A DNA stretch of 64,000 nt, from positions 3,534,335-3,598,334 of the forward strand of contig DS990592.1 in the NCBI GenBank assembly GCA_000155695.1, given 5' to 3'. The notes under the pieces are model-generated. The model saw only the letters and a list, made by a program, of their open reading frames with translations. It was not told the DNA's origin and did not search any database. Shown piece by piece: positions 26,564 through 36,039 of the stretch (position 1 is the first letter of the stretch; the number at the start of each line of letters is the position of its first letter). Made by a program: the position numbers and the translations under genes. This stretch comes from Verrucomicrobiia bacterium DG1235 (GTDB lineage: Bacteria; Verrucomicrobiota; Verrucomicrobiia; Opitutales; Opitutaceae).

Positions 26564-27507
26564 TGCCAACTCGCAGACGCTTCCTGAAGATAGTGGCCGC
26601 CCAATCCGCCACCCTTTTCGCCGCCTCCCAAATGCCCTTGCTAGGCCGTGCCTCAACCAATAAACTCACTCAGTGGCGAGGCATCGTTCTCGGAGCAGAA
26701 GCCACTATCCAACTCCACTGCAAGGACGCAACAGAAGGGAAAGCCGTCCTCGAAAAATGCGTATCCGAAATTCAACGCCTCGAACGAATCTTCAGCCTCT
26801 ACGACGAGCAATCCTCCCTTTCCCGCCTCAACCAGACCAAGCAGCTTCAACACGCGCCGAACGAGCTCATCGATCTTATCGCAACATCCAAGCAATTCGG
26901 ATCCGCCACAAACGGTGTATTCGATATCACGATACACCCCTTAATCAAATCCTACCGCGCCCACTTTAAAAACGAAGGACAAGGGCTTCCGGAAGGACTC
27001 GACGAAATCCTAAAATCCGTCGACTATCGAAAAGTCGAACTCTTCGGCAGCCGCATCAGACTTCAGCACCCACAAGCAGCCATCACGCTCAATGGCATCG
27101 CCCAAGGCTATATCACAGACAAAATCGCCGAGCTTCTTCTCGCCAACGGAATAGGACACACCCTAATCGATCTTGGCGAAAAGCGCGCTCTCGGCCCCCA
27201 TCCGACCGGTCGAGCTTGGAACCTCGGACTCGCCAACAGATTCGGGGTACACAATGTCGTGGAACTAGACAATCGTTCCCTGTCCTCGTCTGGCGGATAC
27301 GGAACGATTTTTGACAGTTCAGGTAAACATCACCACTTGATCGACCCACGCACAGGTCTTTCCGTCAACCATCACGCCTCCGTACACGTCGTCGCAGATT
27401 CCGCCACCACCGCCGACGCTCTCTCTACCGCGCTCGCGACCTGCTCCCTAGACGAGACCGCCTCCATCGAAGCCAAGTTCCCGCAAGCTCACGTCTTCAG
27501 ATCATAG
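26560..27507 (+). CDS. apbE: FAD:protein FMN transferase, Tat-exported
   Basis: Enzyme of about 315 residues that attaches FMN from FAD to Thr/Ser of target proteins. The N-terminus MMPTRRRFLKIVAAQS is a twin-arginine signal (RRRFLK), fitting export in a folded state. ApbE motifs follow: FSLYDEQSSLSRLN (about 78-91), NGVFDITIHPL, ITLNGIAQGYITD, and the Mg2+-binding SADALSTAL-like stretch near the end, here TTADALSTALATC. The start overlaps the PepSY stop (ATGATG); either Met is possible. The likely substrate is the FMN-binding protein encoded upstream. Confidence 0.93.
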   Translation: MMPTRRRFLKIVAAQSATLFAASQMPLLGRASTNKLTQWRGIVLGAEATIQLHCKDATEGKAVLEKCVSEIQRLERIFSLYDEQSSLSRLNQTKQLQHAPNELIDLIATSKQFGSATNGVFDITIHPLIKSYRAHFKNEGQGLPEGLDEILKSVDYRKVELFGSRIRLQHPQAAITLNGIAQGYITDKIAELLLANGIGHTLIDLGEKRALGPHPTGRAWNLGLANRFGVHNVVELDNRSLSSSGGYGTIFDSSGKHHHLIDPRTGLSVNHHASVHVVADSATTADALSTALATCSLDETASIEAKFPQAHVFRS

Positions 27508-27595
27508 CGAAACAAGGCCTACTCGCGGCAGAAGTTTGCGAATCGATCGAAAGAATCCTTGAACCAGACTGCCCCTTTGCTCACTCAATGCCTTA

Positions 27596-28561
27596 ATGCT
27601 ATATCCGATTATCGCACTTGTCCTAGGCCTCGCCGCACTCATATGGAGCGCTGACCGCTTCATCGACGGGGCCTCCGGCGTCGCCCGGCACTTCGGCATG
27701 TCCCCTCTGTTAATCGGAATCCTTATCGTCGGATTCGGTACCTCCGCCCCCGAACTCATTGTCTCCGCCTTCGCCGCCCTGCAAAACAACCCGGGCCTCG
27801 CCCTCGGAAACGCCTTCGGCTCCAACATCGCCAACATCGCCCTCATCCTCGGCGTCACTTCCCTCGTCATCCCCATCGCGGTACAATCGAGCATTCTAAA
27901 AAAAGAGCTGCCAATCCTTTCGCTCGCCACAGCTCTCGTCGCCTACCTCCTCTGGGATCTCGATATTTCGCTTGGCGACGGCATCATTATGCTCGTCGTA
28001 TTCCTAGTCGTCATGGGCTGGTCCGCCTATCAAGGCATGAAAAGCGGCTCCGACGTCCTTGCCGAAGAATTCAGCCAAGAGCTCGAGAGCAAGAAAACAA
28101 GCTTCGGAAACTCAGTCACTTGGCTCCTCATCGGACTCGTCATACTTATGGCCAGCTCGAGAGCCATGGTCTGGGGAGCCGTCGAAATTGCCACCTCCCT
28201 CGGCGTTAGCGATCTAGTGATCGGACTCACCATCGTAGCCATCGGTACCTCGCTTCCAGAACTGGCTTCTTCCATCGCCGCCGCCCGCAAGGGGGAACAC
28301 GATATCGTACTGGGCAACATCATCGGCTCCAACATGTTCAACACCCTCGCAGTCGTTGGCATCGCCGCAGTTATCCATCCCTTTCAAACCGTATCCGAAA
28401 TTCTCACACGCGACCTCCCCGTAGTCGGCGGACTCACCCTCAGCCTCTTCCTCATTTGCTACCGCAAGGGCGGCAAAGGACGCGTGTCTCGCCTCGAAGG
28501 CGCTTTACTCATCCTCGCCTTCATCGGATACAACTCCTGGGTCTTCCTCTCCCAGCAGTAA
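27596..28561 (+). CDS. Calcium/sodium antiporter (CaCA family)
   Basis: Inner-membrane protein of 321 residues with about ten TM helices in two inverted halves. The two alpha-repeats are clear: GFGTSAPELIVS in the first half and AIGTSLPELASS in the second, each followed by LGNAFGSNIANI or LGNIIGSNMFNT. It resembles YrbG and would exchange Ca2+ for Na+ or H+. It converges with panD, with only 13 bases between the stops. Confidence 0.92.
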   Translation: MLYPIIALVLGLAALIWSADRFIDGASGVARHFGMSPLLIGILIVGFGTSAPELIVSAFAALQNNPGLALGNAFGSNIANIALILGVTSLVIPIAVQSSILKKELPILSLATALVAYLLWDLDISLGDGIIMLVVFLVVMGWSAYQGMKSGSDVLAEEFSQELESKKTSFGNSVTWLLIGLVILMASSRAMVWGAVEIATSLGVSDLVIGLTIVAIGTSLPELASSIAAARKGEHDIVLGNIIGSNMFNTLAVVGIAAVIHPFQTVSEILTRDLPVVGGLTLSLFLICYRKGGKGRVSRLEGALLILAFIGYNSWVFLSQQ

Positions 28562-28574
28562 CAGAAACGCCCTT

Positions 28575-28946
28575 TTACGGACGGCGTACCGGCGGCTCGC
28601 CAACGTGCTTGATAGAGTTGTCGGCGTTCACCATAACCAGCTTCGGCTTGAAGGCATCGATATCCGCGTCGTCAACTTCCTGAAAGCTGGCAATGATCAC
28701 CTTGTCGCCGCGGTGCACAAGCCGCGCCGCCGCGCCATTGAGGCAAATCTCACCTGGCTTTCCCCAGATCACATATGTCGTGAGCCGATTTCCGTTGTCG
28801 ATGTCATAGACATCCACCTTCTCGAACTCCACCAAATCAGCCGCCTTGCAGAGAACGGGGTCGATACTGATCGATCCTTCATAGTTTAGATCCGCATCCG
28901 TCACCGTAGCGCGGTGGATCTTCGACTTTAGCATGTGTCGTTTCAT
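28575..28946 (-). CDS. panD: Aspartate 1-decarboxylase
   Basis: Proenzyme of 123 residues that makes beta-alanine from aspartate for pantothenate. The self-cleavage site is YEGSIS, Gly24-Ser25, where Ser becomes the pyruvoyl group. The active-site TYVI and NGAAARL segments are present, and the length is normal for the family. It is the last gene of the panB-panC-coaX-panD operon, one base after coaX. Confidence 0.96.
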   Translation of the reverse strand: MKRHMLKSKIHRATVTDADLNYEGSISIDPVLCKAADLVEFEKVDVYDIDNGNRLTTYVIWGKPGEICLNGAAARLVHRGDKVIIASFQEVDDADIDAFKPKLVMVNADNSIKHVGEPPVRRP

Positions 28947-28947
28947 A

Positions 28948-29757
28948 TCAAATTTCCTTTATCGCTTCTCCGACGTGGGCTTCGGTTTGTACCGGGTTCA
29001 AATCAAGCACCGCGTTTACGCCACGCAGCACAAGGTCAGGCACGATCTCGTCAAACAATCCAGATTCTCGATACAATTGAGAAAATCCTCCTGTTGCGAT
29101 CACACGCGTCGGCGCATCGCCAAACGCTTCCGCCCTTATCCGTGAAACCAAATCACGAATCATTCCAAGATAACCATAATACAGACCACTCTGAATACAC
29201 TCGATCGTCGAGCGACCCAGAGCGCGCTTCGGAGCCGTGATCTCCACAAACGGCAGCTTCGCCGTCTTAGAGCCCAGAGCTTCCATCGCCAAACCCAAGC
29301 CCGCGCAAATCGAACCACCCAAATACTCGCGATCCGCCGTTACCGCATCCATCGTGATCGCGGTTCCAAAATCTACCACTACCGCATTGCTTCCTGGATA
29401 CATCTCCGTCACCGCGATCGCATTAGCGATTCGGTCCGCCCCCACTTCCAAGGGGTTTCGCGTTTTGATCTTGAGCCGCGTCTTCACGCCGGCTTCCAAG
29501 AAAAGCGGCTCAAGCTCGAAGTAAATACGGCAGGCATTGCGCAGCGAATGCACCTCATCTGGCACCACGCAGCTTATGCCGATACGACTAATGCGACTTG
29601 GATCGACTCCGTGTTCGCGCAAAACGGATACGAGAAACAAACCGATTTCATCCCGAGAAGACCGCGAGCTCTCCCTGCGAAACTGCGTCACAAAACGGTC
29701 GCCATCATAGACCGCTCCATGCATCTGCGAATTTCCTACATCAATACAAAGATTCAT
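28948..29757 (-). CDS. coaX: Type III pantothenate kinase
   Basis: Enzyme of 269 residues that phosphorylates pantothenate, the first step of CoA synthesis, without feedback by CoA. The N-terminal [14 protein letters not shown] is the phosphate-binding DxGNT-like motif, and the central [13 protein letters not shown] and [10 protein letters not shown] are type III signatures. Its start overlaps the panC stop by four bases. Its neighbours make the pantothenate it uses. Confidence 0.95.
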   Translation of the reverse strand: MNLCIDVGNSQMHGAVYDGDRFVTQFRRESSRSSRDEIGLFLVSVLREHGVDPSRISRIGISCVVPDEVHSLRNACRIYFELEPLFLEAGVKTRLKIKTRNPLEVGADRIANAIAVTEMYPGSNAVVVDFGTAITMDAVTADREYLGGSICAGLGLAMEALGSKTAKLPFVEITAPKRALGRSTIECIQSGLYYGYLGMIRDLVSRIRAEAFGDAPTRVIATGGFSQLYRESGLFDEIVPDLVLRGVNAVLDLNPVQTEAHVGEAIKEI

Positions 29758-30527
29758 CGATTCGATCTCCGTTCCACATTATCTATCAAACGCACGCCCT
29801 CGAGAACGACCGCTCCAAGACGTCGATCACCTCGGTCAGCCACATACTCCACTTCAAAACCAGCTTCAGCCAGCTTCCGCTCAGCGAGAAGGTCACTATC
29901 AGCTGTATTCAAAATCTGGTTAAACCGTGCCGCCTGTCCCAATGCCGCCTCCGACAAGCGCCGATTCCTCGAGCTCATTGCAAGTCCACTGACTTCCCTC
30001 ACCGTTGGACATGGCACAATCTCGACCGGCAGAAAGAAGGTTTCGACCAATCCCTTGACCAGTTCAAGCTGCTGCCAGTCCTTCTCACCAAAATACGCTC
30101 GCGTCGCATCTGCCACCATAAGCAACTTCATTACTACCGTTAGAACACCGTCGAAATGCCCCGGCCGATGCTCCCCTTCCAGTTCCGAGGAAAGCTTCGA
30201 TTCGCTGATTCTGTAGCGATAGTCGTCTGGATACATTTCCTCGTAGCTGGGAGCAAAAACCGCATCGACGCCGATCTCCTCCAAAGAGCGTAAGTCTTCC
30301 GCGAATACAGCCGGATACTTGTCAAAATCCTCCTGCTTGTTGAATTGCGTCCGGTTTAAAAACACCGTTACCACAACTCGATCATTCTCCGAAAGGGCGC
30401 GTTTCACGAGCTCTAGGTGCCCAGAGTGCAAACCACCCATCGTCGGCACCACGCCAAGCGTATTCGTCCCCACGCTTTCACTACGCCAGGAACGATAAGT
30501 CGCCACTGTCTGCAAAACCTGCGTCAT
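29754..30527 (-). CDS. panC: Pantothenate synthetase
   Basis: Enzyme of 257 residues joining pantoate and beta-alanine with ATP. The start is set at MTQVLQTV, four bases after panB; the longer open frame overlaps panB. ATP-binding motifs are VPTMGGLHSGHLELV (HxGH type) and AMSSRN (KMSKS-like). The C-terminal part is shortened and less conserved than usual. It is coupled to coaX by an ATGA overlap. Confidence 0.95.
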   Translation of the reverse strand: MTQVLQTVATYRSWRSESVGTNTLGVVPTMGGLHSGHLELVKRALSENDRVVVTVFLNRTQFNKQEDFDKYPAVFAEDLRSLEEIGVDAVFAPSYEEMYPDDYRYRISESKLSSELEGEHRPGHFDGVLTVVMKLLMVADATRAYFGEKDWQQLELVKGLVETFFLPVEIVPCPTVREVSGLAMSSRNRRLSEAALGQAARFNQILNTADSDLLAERKLAEAGFEVEYVADRGDRRLGAVVLEGVRLIDNVERRSNR

Positions 30528-30531
30528 ACAA

Positions 30532-31344
30532 CTACCTTGCAGACTTCGCCAAACTCGCCGAATACTCGCCCGCTGCCGGAAACTCCAAGCGCTGCGCGTC
30601 CGCGCAATACTGATTGACCGCCGCTGCGATTCGCTCGCTAAGATTATCGTACTTCCGGGCGAAACGCGGCTGAAAATCCGCGTCCATTCCAAGCAGATCG
30701 TTAATCACCAGCACCTGTCCAGAAACCGAAGGACCACAGCCAATGCCAATCGTCGGGATATGGAGAGCAGCCGTCACCTTGGACGCCACATCCGCCGGGA
30801 TACACTCCAGCACCACCGAAAAACAACCGGCCTGCTCGAGCATCTGAGCGTCCTCGACTAAGACTCGCGCCGCCGCATCCGATTTACCCTGCATCTTGAA
30901 TCCACCAAATTCGTTGACCGACTGCGGCGTCAAACCGAGATGCCCCATCACCGGCACGCCGCTATCCACGATGTGCTCGACGAGCTGGATGTTGCCCTTG
31001 CGCCGCTCGAGCTTCACCGCGTTCGCCCCAGCCTTCATGAGCTGGTCGACCGCATCCATCGCCACATCTATGCCCTTGCGATTCGAGAGAAAGGGAAGAT
31101 CTGCCACAATCACCTTGTCCGGAGCGCCACGACGAACCGCAGCGGTATGAGTGGCAAGCATCTCAACGGTCGCGTGCACCGTGCTGTCAAATCCGTGCAC
31201 GACCATCGCGCAGGAATCGCCCACTAAGATTGTGTCAACCTTCGTGGCGTTGAGGATTTTCGCGGTCGCGGCATCGTAGCAGGTCACCATAGTGATCGGC
31301 TTGCCGTCCGCCTTCCACTTGTGGAAGTCAGGTATGTTTTTCAT
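30532..31344 (-). CDS. panB: 3-methyl-2-oxobutanoate hydroxymethyltransferase
   Basis: Enzyme of 270 residues making ketopantoate, the first pantothenate step. MVTCYDAATAKILN and DTILVGDSCAMVVHG at the N-terminus and AVKLERR in the middle match the family. HLGLTPQSVNEFGGFKMQGK holds the substrate loop. The start is at MKNIPDFH, since the six codons before it are not conserved. It is the first gene of the operon, divergent from murA across 241 bp that must hold both promoters. No panE homologue is in the window. Confidence 0.96.
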   Translation of the reverse strand: MKNIPDFHKWKADGKPITMVTCYDAATAKILNATKVDTILVGDSCAMVVHGFDSTVHATVEMLATHTAAVRRGAPDKVIVADLPFLSNRKGIDVAMDAVDQLMKAGANAVKLERRKGNIQLVEHIVDSGVPVMGHLGLTPQSVNEFGGFKMQGKSDAAARVLVEDAQMLEQAGCFSVVLECIPADVASKVTAALHIPTIGIGCGPSVSGQVLVINDLLGMDADFQPRFARKYDNLSERIAAAVNQYCADAQRLEFPAAGEYSASLAKSAR

Positions 31345-31585
31345 AGTTCGGGTGCCCGTCACAGTGGATCAGGATCCTAGATTTAAGTGATTGTTTAATT
31401 CCAAATCCCAGGTCGGTGGAGCGTGGCTCTCAGCGCTTGGGATCGCATTACCAAACGAATGAAGCTCCATTTTTCAATGCAAAATCCCATTTGGTACCGA
31501 CCAAATCTCATTGATTCGCCCCGACGCCCGATTTCCGATTGAAATACGACAGTCCGCCAACGAAGCTCCAAGACACTCTTCCCTC

Positions 31586-32878
31586 ATGGCAAATCTCATC
31601 GTACACGGCGGCAAACCCCTCTCTGGAACCATCACCCCTTCGGGTAATAAAAACGCAGTCCTGCCCATCCTCTGCGCCACCCTGCTGACCGACGAGCCAG
31701 TCACGCTCTCCAACGTGCCCGCCATCACGGATATTGAAAAGCTAGTCACCTTCTTTCGCGAGCTGGGCTCCCGCATCGACTGGGATCGAGACGCCAAAAC
31801 CATGCGACTCGACCACTCCGACCTCGGATCGGACTTCGACCCGCAAACGCTCCCACAAGGCATGCGATCAGCCGTTCTGCTTTTCGCCCCCCTCCTCCAA
31901 CGCTTCAAGGAAATCCACCTCGACTCAAACCCCAAAGGCTGCGCCCTCGGCATCCGCGAACTCGATCCTCACCTCGAAATCCTCACCTGCCTCGGTGCCA
32001 AAGTCGATCACAACGGCGAGCTCAAGCTCAGCATCGCCGATCGCTTCCAAGGCGCCTCCCACTGGGCGGACTACATGTCCGTCACCACCACCGAGACCTT
32101 TCTCATGGCCGCCGCAACCGGCAGCGGAACCTCCACTCTGACAAACGCCGCCAGCGAGCCGCACGTCCAGGACCTCAGCCGCTTCCTCCAAAGCATGGGA
32201 GCGAAGATCACCGGCGTCGGCACCAGCGTCCTCTCAGTCACTGGAGTCGAATCGCTAAAAGGCGCCGACGCTGCCATCTCATCCGACCATCATGAAGTCG
32301 CTACCTTCCTCGCCCTCGGAGCCATCACCGGCGGCGACCTGCGAATCGAAGACTCAGGTCCACAGCACTTCGACTTGATCAATCGCAGCTTCGCCAAACT
32401 CGGAGTCGAGATCACCCACGACGGCGACACCGCCATCTGCGGGCCGAATCAAAGTCTAAAAATCCAACAACCCTTCACCTCAAACCTACTCCCGAAAATC
32501 GAAGCCGCCCCCTGGCCCTACTTCCCCGTTGACCTCCTACCCCCCATGGTCGCCCTCGCCACCAGAGCGGAAGGCGTCATGCACTTTTGGAATAAAGTCT
32601 ACGAGGGCGGATTCGCTTGGCTGCCCGAGCTCGTCAAGTTCGGCGCCCACGCTGTCCTCAGCGACCCGCACCGCATCATCATCTTCGGACAACGCCCCAT
32701 GCGCCCGGCCATCGTCGAAGCCCCCTATATCATTCGCGCCGCCGTCGCTCTCTACATGACCGCCGCCAGCATCGAAGGGCGCAGCATCGTCAAAAACGCC
32801 GACCCCATCCGTCGCGCCCATCCACACTTCGCCGAAAACCTCCGAAAGCTCGGAGCCGAAATCGAGTGGGACGAATGA
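31586..32878 (+). CDS. murA: UDP-N-acetylglucosamine 1-carboxyvinyltransferase
   Basis: Enzyme of 430 residues for the first committed step of peptidoglycan synthesis, transferring enolpyruvate from PEP to UDP-GlcNAc. PSGNKNAVLPIL holds Lys22 and Asn23; the loop GCALGIRELDPH carries the PEP-binding Cys (residue 119), so it should be fosfomycin-sensitive by that residue. FPVDLLPPM carries the catalytic-base Asp. The loop reads GIRELD where GARPVD is common, so it is a somewhat divergent MurA. The start is set at MANLIVHGG; 25 upstream codons are open but not conserved. Confidence 0.93.
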   Translation: MANLIVHGGKPLSGTITPSGNKNAVLPILCATLLTDEPVTLSNVPAITDIEKLVTFFRELGSRIDWDRDAKTMRLDHSDLGSDFDPQTLPQGMRSAVLLFAPLLQRFKEIHLDSNPKGCALGIRELDPHLEILTCLGAKVDHNGELKLSIADRFQGASHWADYMSVTTTETFLMAAATGSGTSTLTNAASEPHVQDLSRFLQSMGAKITGVGTSVLSVTGVESLKGADAAISSDHHEVATFLALGAITGGDLRIEDSGPQHFDLINRSFAKLGVEITHDGDTAICGPNQSLKIQQPFTSNLLPKIEAAPWPYFPVDLLPPMVALATRAEGVMHFWNKVYEGGFAWLPELVKFGAHAVLSDPHRIIIFGQRPMRPAIVEAPYIIRAAVALYMTAASIEGRSIVKNADPIRRAHPHFAENLRKLGAEIEWDE

Positions 32879-32895
32879 TCTAGCCGCTTCTTCGG

Positions 32896-33654
32896 CTATC
32901 CCTCCAGGACGATGCGAGACCTGCGGCCCGCTCGTACCCGTTCCACAAAATTCTGGAACACCGCGACGATCCGATCGCACTCGCACGCGGAAATTGTCTC
33001 CCGGTAGGAGTCAGGAACGCTAGTTACCAAGCCACTGAGCTCAAACGCTTCCCAAAGCTTCCTTAGATCGTCGCCATTCATTTCTGGGTGAAACTGCACT
33101 CCGGTCAACAAGCCCTGAAACGAGAAAGCCTGCACCGGCGTGTGCTCCGTCGACGCCAACAATTCGCAATCGGGCGGCAAAGTCATTACCGCATCGCTGT
33201 GAGTCTCCACCGACCAGATGCAGCCGCCCTCTATCCCTTCGAACAGAAAATGCTGCTTCCCTTTCTCTGAAATCCGAATCGCCGGAGCTCCAAGCTCAAT
33301 CCCATGCGGGTGGCGAGAAACATGCCCCCCGAGCGCCCGACCCAAAAGCTGAGCTCCGTAGCACACCGCCAGCAAAGGGATCTCGTTGATCCGGCAAATC
33401 GCGATGAGATCCAGCAAATGATCGTTGAAAGCCGAATCCTCCCAAGCAGACGCCTCCGAGCCGCCCAGTATGACTCCATCCGACGCCAGCGCCAGTCTAC
33501 ATAACTCCGAGTCACTGGCCGTGGTGTACTCGCAAATCAAACCCTTCTCATCCCGTAAGCATTTCTCGAAGCAAGATCGTGAACTCCATTCGACCGATCC
33601 ATCTTTAGCTTTCAACGAAATATCGAGAGGATCTACTATCAAAAGTTTAGCCAT
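32896..33654 (-). CDS. Class I glutamine amidotransferase-like protein
   Basis: Protein of 252 residues of the GMP-synthase-like amidotransferase family. The nucleophile is in LLAVCYGAQLLG and the His/Glu of the triad in GVQFHPEM, so the triad is complete. It stands alone without a synthase domain; such free-standing proteins often act on small peptides or gamma-glutamyl compounds. The substrate is unknown. It converges with murA. A six-base inverted repeat (TAGCCG and CGGCTA, 32881-32898) spans the 17-bp gap and may end one or both transcripts. Confidence 0.85.
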   Translation of the reverse strand: MAKLLIVDPLDISLKAKDGSVEWSSRSCFEKCLRDEKGLICEYTTASDSELCRLALASDGVILGGSEASAWEDSAFNDHLLDLIAICRINEIPLLAVCYGAQLLGRALGGHVSRHPHGIELGAPAIRISEKGKQHFLFEGIEGGCIWSVETHSDAVMTLPPDCELLASTEHTPVQAFSFQGLLTGVQFHPEMNGDDLRKLWEAFELSGLVTSVPDSYRETISACECDRIVAVFQNFVERVRAGRRSRIVLEG

Positions 33655-33792
33655 CTTTGGGAAGTGAGAATAAAAGAGTTAACAAGGGACACACGAATGT
33701 GAGCTGTACGCGAAGTAACGTAGAAACGCCACTTGGCATACCACTTAAGCAGCCCTTTCACACTCTTTTAAATTACCTAGGGCCCGACGCGT

Positions 33793-34383
33793 CTATTCGA
33801 CTAAGGCGAAGAGACGATCACCATCTTCCCAAAGCGTAACGTCGTTCGCTGGCAAATGTACCTCGCGGTCAGAAGCCTTCAGCTCTTTGAGCGAACCGTT
33901 CAACGAAGCGATGTAGAGCGTGCAAAGCACTCCAGTCGAGCGGTTGCGAACGCGCATGTGCACGCCTTGCTGACCCTCCAGATAACAGTATCGAGCCCCT
34001 ACCACCTCATAGGCGGAAAGCAGACCCTGCTTCAAATGCGGAGTCACCGAAAACGCCAAGTCCTTCAAGCCATTCTGCACGCCGTCAAAGCTGCTAGCCT
34101 CGATATCGAAAGGACGCACCCCATTATGGCGCATCGCAATCTCACCCGCCACCTTGGTCGCGAACTGGGAAATGTCGTAACGCTTCCCAATCTGGAACGA
34201 CACCAGCATCACAAACGCCGCTGCCGCCGCCACCGGTAGCCACGGACGCCACCACGCTCGGTCATGGATCTCCTTCGCTTTTTTGCCTCGAGCAAGGATT
34301 GTCTGGACCGAGGTCGACGATAGGCTGTCCGCCATAAAACACGCGCGGATCTTAGAGTCTAATTCTTCTTCACTAATTGTCAT
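33793..34383 (-). CDS. Putative membrane anti-sigma factor
   Basis: Protein of 196 residues, not assigned to a named family. It has an acidic N-terminal segment (about 1-45), one TM helix at about 49-66 (WLPVAAAAAFVMLVSFQIG) and a periplasmic domain of 130 residues. It lies 20 bp downstream of an ECF sigma gene, the standard place for an anti-sigma factor. The regulatory role is inferred from topology and context. Confidence 0.68.
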   Translation of the reverse strand: MTISEEELDSKIRACFMADSLSSTSVQTILARGKKAKEIHDRAWWRPWLPVAAAAAFVMLVSFQIGKRYDISQFATKVAGEIAMRHNGVRPFDIEASSFDGVQNGLKDLAFSVTPHLKQGLLSAYEVVGARYCYLEGQQGVHMRVRNRSTGVLCTLYIASLNGSLKELKASDREVHLPANDVTLWEDGDRLFALVE

Positions 34384-34403
34384 CTCTGAAAAAACGAAGC
34401 CTT

Positions 34404-34940
34404 CTACTTCTTTTTCGTGTCACGAAATTCCCCGCCAAATGCCTTCGCCAATTTCTGACGGGCGCGATGGATGTGACTGAGAATGGTGCCACGTGGGGCA
34501 CCCGTCTGTTCTGATATTTCCGTCGCGGTAAATCCCTCGACGACATTTAGATAAATCGCTTCGCGCTCCTCTGGGCGAAGCTTCTCCAGCACGATTTCCA
34601 TGTCCATGGAAACCCCGTTCGACTCACCCTTGCCTGGCTCGGGTGACTTTTCAAGGGGCTCAAACTGCACGATCTTGTCGCGACGCTTGATATCGTAAAA
34701 GAGGTTGCGGATAGTCCGGAAAAGAACCGGAGTGCCTTCGACGCGACCATAGGCTCGTTGAAGCTTCAGCCACGCCTGCTGCACTAAATCCTCTGCATCT
34801 TGGTGGTGCCGAGCGATCGAGAGCGCATAACGATAGCCTGCCTGCACGAGCTCGGTCTCATCAAGGGACTTTCGAGCGGTGTTGGAGTTACTCATCGTGT
34901 CATTGGATAGATCGGAGATACTTACTGCGTTCGCGCTCAT
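34404..34940 (-). CDS. ECF RNA polymerase sigma factor
   Basis: Sigma factor of 178 residues. Region 2 is at about 38-90 (HHQDAEDLVQQAWLKLQRAY, then LFRTIRNLFYDIKRRD) and region 4 at about 118-170 (ERE AIYLNVVEGFT, then PRGTILSHIHRARQKL). The C-terminus is a Lys tail. The first Met (34940) or the Met at 34895 may be the start. With the membrane protein downstream it forms a sigma/anti-sigma pair, probably autoregulated. The inducing signal is unknown. Confidence 0.9.
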   Translation of the reverse strand: MSANAVSISDLSNDTMSNSNTARKSLDETELVQAGYRYALSIARHHQDAEDLVQQAWLKLQRAYGRVEGTPVLFRTIRNLFYDIKRRDKIVQFEPLEKSPEPGKGESNGVSMDMEIVLEKLRPEEREAIYLNVVEGFTATEISEQTGAPRGTILSHIHRARQKLAKAFGGEFRDTKKK

Positions 34941-35185
34941 TTACAACTAGGAATCAATTTGAAACATCAAAGAGCCCCGACTTTACAACTGTCAACAGGG
35001 CACACTCACCTCGAAAACGCCCGTGGTCGACGCCTGATTGCCAAAATAAAAGCTCCCATGAAAAACCGGCTCCACTTAGCCGTTTCCCTCTTAAAAATTG
35101 GACACTTATAGCAACAGGCGGCAAAAACTTTAGAACTTGCTTCGTTACAATTGGATCCATGCCGATATAGCATTCAAACCTCATC

Positions 35186-36037
35186 ATGGCCAATAAACAG
35201 ACCGAATCCGATTTTCTAGAAGCCGTGAAAAGCATCGGAGAGCTTCACGGAAACATGGCCGTGCTCTCCAAACTCGATGCCGTCCTCAAAAACTACGAAA
35301 ACGACATCTCGGAACCGGAACGCCTCATCCAGTCCGATGGAGCCATCTCCGGCACCATCGTCCAACTGAGCAACAGCCCCCTCTACGGCTTCAACGACAA
35401 GAGCGAAAACATAGCCAGCGCCCTGCAAAAAATCGGCTACAACCAAGCGCTCAAACTGGTCGGCATGGCCCTCTCCAAACAGGTCTTCATGCAAGACCTC
35501 GAATCCTACGGCATCTCCGCCGACTCCTATTGGCGCTACAGCTACTTCGTCGCCGTCTTCATGGAGAGACAGGCGAAAATCCTCGGTATCAACAGCGACG
35601 ACGCCTACCTCCTCGGCCTCCTCCACAGCATCGGGCGAGTCGTCATCAACGAAATACTCATCGCTAGAGAAATCGAGATCTTCTGGGACCGCTTCATCAA
35701 AGAGCAGGAATGGGAAATGATGATGATCGGCCTGACCAACGAGAAAGCCGGCGCCCTACTCCTAAAGCTTTGGGACTTCCCGCCCGAAACCTGCCAACGT
35801 CTCGAAAACCAAAACTCGAAACAAGCCCAGGCCGCCGACCCTCTCCTCTCCCTGCTCGACTACTCGCGATCGCTGGCCTTGCAACTCATAGATCCCGGAC
35901 GGCTAGCCGCCCTCTGCAAAACAGGATCCCATCCCGCGCAGCGCTTGCTCCGCCTTTCCGAAAAAGAGCTACGAACCTGCATCGCCGAGACCGAAGCCCA
36001 TGTCGAAGAAGTACACAACAGCCTAAAGGATTGCTAA
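35186..36037 (+). CDS. HDOD domain signalling protein
   Basis: Protein of 283 residues with an HDOD fold at about 22-220. Patterns are ISGTIVQLSNSPLYGF, SALQKIGYNQALKLVG, and LLGLLHSIGRVVINE, where the usual HD motif is His-Ser, so catalytic phosphohydrolase activity is unlikely. HDOD proteins act as signalling or stress-response scaffolds. Two bases separate it from the receiver-kinase gene, so the two are very probably one operon and one pathway. Confidence 0.85.
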   Translation: MANKQTESDFLEAVKSIGELHGNMAVLSKLDAVLKNYENDISEPERLIQSDGAISGTIVQLSNSPLYGFNDKSENIASALQKIGYNQALKLVGMALSKQVFMQDLESYGISADSYWRYSYFVAVFMERQAKILGINSDDAYLLGLLHSIGRVVINEILIAREIEIFWDRFIKEQEWEMMMIGLTNEKAGALLLKLWDFPPETCQRLENQNSKQAQAADPLLSLLDYSRSLALQLIDPGRLAALCKTGSHPAQRLLRLSEKELRTCIAETEAHVEEVHNSLKDC

Positions 36038-36039
36038 CT

